Of a stretch of DNA of 64,000 nt, positions 62,528 through 64,000 are shown piece by piece. The notes below the pieces were generated by a model. That model was not told the origin of the DNA. It worked only from the letters and a program-made list of their open reading frames with translations, and ran no database searches. The position numbers were made by a program, and so were the translations under genes. The stretch's first letter is position 1. Each line of letters begins with the position of its first letter. The stretch spans positions 2,852,001-2,916,000 of the forward strand of contig VINJ01000001.1 of the NCBI GenBank assembly GCA_013376735.1, read 5' to 3'. This DNA is from a bacterium Scap17. GTDB taxonomy: Bacteria; Pseudomonadota; Gammaproteobacteria; Pseudomonadales; Halomonadaceae.

Positions 62528-64000
62528 TCAGGCCGGTGACGATGCCTTGCGGCGCGCACGTCCCTCGGCGATCTCCACCAGCTGATGCCAGCCCAGCACC
62601 GCGGGGGCATCGGCGCTCGGCAGCCCTTCCAGCAACACCTTCAGACGCTGACACCGCTCGGCATCATGGGCATCGACCAGACGCAGCCAGGTGGCAAGCC
62701 CCATGGCTTCATGGTGGGTGTTTTCCTGCTCGATGGAGTAGGACAGCCCCTGCTCGATCAGGGAGCGCACCTTCTCCATCGGCAGCCCCTGAGCACTGCG
62801 CAGGCTCGCGACCAGATAGCTGACCTCTGACAGGTAGAAGGAATTGCGCTCCTGGGCGACCAGCAGCACCTTCTCCATGTACTCCTCAGCGGCAGCATAC
62901 TCGCCCAGCGCCATCACGGCGTCCATGTACCACAGATTGGGACGCTGATGACGCTCGCGACCGGTCAGTTCCGCGAACTCGTTCATGCTCGACTGCAGCA
63001 TGGACAGGCCATTGCGGTCACCATTCATCGCCCGCGCCCAGCCCAGCACACCATGCGCGGCCATGTGCCAAAGGTGAAGGTCCGCTGAACGCGTCACTTC
63101 CAGGGCCCGCTCGGCACGCTGGGTCGCCAGATGGGTGTGGCCCAGCTGGCGATACAGGGAGGTGGAGAACATCAGTGCCATCGCCAGCGAACCGGGCTGA
63201 CCGATCTGCTCGGCCATGCGAATCGCCGCCTCGGCCTGCTGCTCGGCCTTCACGTAGTCGCAGCGCAGACACGATGTCCAGCTCTGCAGACAGGAGGCCG
63301 CCACCTGCGGGTGATCGCTGAACGGCAGCCATTCGAGCACCATCGGATGGTTGACCGGATCGATCTCATCCAGGTGCTCGCCCGCCACACGCACGCGACC
63401 GGCCCAGAACTCGCAGTGGGCACGCGCATAATCGGCCAGGCGACGATAGCGATCATCGGAAAGCTCTTCCGCCAGCTCGCTGAGGCCCGAGGCCAGCGCG
63501 AAGGCATCGGCGTGGGCATGACGCTCGCTGCAGCCGACCCACAGACCCCATTTGACGATGAAGGCCTGTTCAAGGTCCGGCTCATCGTCCTCGACCAGCG
63601 CAGGACTGCTGAGCAGGTTGCGTGCCTGCACGAAGCTCTCGTGGGCAATGCGTGAGCCATGGCCCTCCAGCGCGAAGCCGGACTGACCGCGTACCGTCAG
63701 CAGGCTGACCTCGCGCTCTTCCTGTCCATCGACATGCTTGAGGCAAGCCAGGCCGTTGTCCGCCATCCTGAGCGCGGTGCGGTTGGCGCTGATCTTGAGC
63801 GCCTCGCGCGCCGAGAGCTCGAAGTAACGCGCGGCACGGCTGAAGTTCTGCGACTTGCGCAGGTGAACGGCGAAGTAGCCGGGGTGACGACTGATCCAGG
63901 CGGGATACTTGTCCTCGATGAGCGCGACCACCTGATGGTGAATCCGGCGTCGCACATCCCGCGGACATGACAGATAGGCCGCTTCCTGGATCAGCTGATG
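62528..64000 (-). CDS. TPR-rich C-terminal part of a large protein (STAND-ATPase/adenylate-cyclase-like), N-terminus outside window
   Basis: The frame is open from the right edge and reads 490 codons to the stop at 62528. It begins HQLIQEAAYLSCPRDVRRRIHH, a pattern typical of the end of the winged-helix part in STAND-type predicted ATPases (often fused to adenylate cyclase, kinase or LuxR domains), where it is written as HDLIREAAYxSL-x4-RRxLH. TPR-like helical repeats follow for most of the length (for example ARYFELSAREALKISANRTALRMADNGLACL). The effector domain and ATPase lie beyond position 64000, so the function cannot be named. Confidence 0.65.
   Translation of the reverse strand, partial: HQLIQEAAYLSCPRDVRRRIHHQVVALIEDKYPAWISRHPGYFAVHLRKSQNFSRAARYFELSAREALKISANRTALRMADNGLACLKHVDGQEEREVSLLTVRGQSGFALEGHGSRIAHESFVQARNLLSSPALVEDDEPDLEQAFIVKWGLWVGCSERHAHADAFALASGLSELAEELSDDRYRRLADYARAHCEFWAGRVRVAGEHLDEIDPVNHPMVLEWLPFSDHPQVAASCLQSWTSCLRCDYVKAEQQAEAAIRMAEQIGQPGSLAMALMFSTSLYRQLGHTHLATQRAERALEVTRSADLHLWHMAAHGVLGWARAMNGDRNGLSMLQSSMNEFAELTGRERHQRPNLWYMDAVMALGEYAAAEEYMEKVLLVAQERNSFYLSEVSYLVASLRSAQGLPMEKVRSLIEQGLSYSIEQENTHHEAMGLATWLRLVDAHDAERCQRLKVLLEGLPSADAPAVLGWHQLVEIAEGRARRKASSPA

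Overview
The window is a stretch of GC-rich chromosome from a gammaproteobacterium, most likely a marine or halophilic member of the Halomonadaceae (Cobetia/Halomonas type). This is inferred from the classical order tig-clpP-clpX-lon-hupB-ppiD, the Pseudomonas-like phhR/phhA-phhB-phhC module, Na+-coupled transporters (a DASS-family carrier and GltS), and a glutathione-independent formaldehyde dehydrogenase. There is no phage, insertion sequence, CRISPR array or rRNA operon. It reads as ordinary core and catabolic chromosome with unusual intergenic sequence.

Layout. 1-9034 (all minus strand): the start of an OmpA-like lipoprotein, an M20 amidohydrolase, a DUF2489 membrane-anchored protein, and a surface-polysaccharide/LPS block read galE, cysQ, a phosphoethanolamine-transferase-like sulfatase, ugd and a family-4 glycosyltransferase. 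9561-12551: two anion/amino-acid transporters (DASS carrier, gltS) sharing a bidirectional terminator. 13009-22575: leuA, an Lrp-type regulator, hppD, the divergent argO/argP pair, argE, fdhA and a small lipoprotein. 22853-23651: a remnant of a cyclopropane-fatty-acid synthase and a MarR regulator. 23984-28401: PhhR divergent from phhA-phhB-phhC, which convert phenylalanine to tyrosine and on to 4-hydroxyphenylpyruvate, the substrate of the HppD encoded nearby. 28543-36833: an unusual LysR protein with an acidic insert, ridA, dadA, a MATE exporter, a LysR regulator and an EAL phosphodiesterase. 37447-40074: queC-queE-queD-ykgJ, with overlapping stops and starts, for preQ0 synthesis. 40129-45382: a COG0523 GTPase behind a Zur-like box, a YqhD-type alcohol dehydrogenase, and a CurA-type oxidoreductase divergent from a LysR regulator. 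45630-54282: the protein quality-control block ppiD, hupB, lon, clpX, clpP, tig. 54598-55148: tRNA-His x2, tRNA-Arg and tRNA-Pro. 55736-62443: folD, mtnN, cysS, glnS, ppiB, lpxH. 62528-64000: the C-terminal part of a TPR-rich protein running off the edge.

Two observations stand out. First, at least eleven unrelated short tandem repeats (12-25 bp units) lie in intergenic DNA, several of them directly across or just after stop codons (hppD, curA, ppiD, the LysR gene ending at 45382), which suggests recurrent slippage-type duplication at gene ends. Second, queD encodes a double-length protein whose two QueD-like halves appear to have divided the active site: the C-terminal half keeps the zinc ligands and cysteine, the N-terminal half keeps the Asp-His pair. 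Lesser leads are the Zur-like box and an 11-G tract upstream of the COG0523 gene, two TyrR/PhhR-type boxes, and a perfect 11-bp inverted repeat upstream of hppD.
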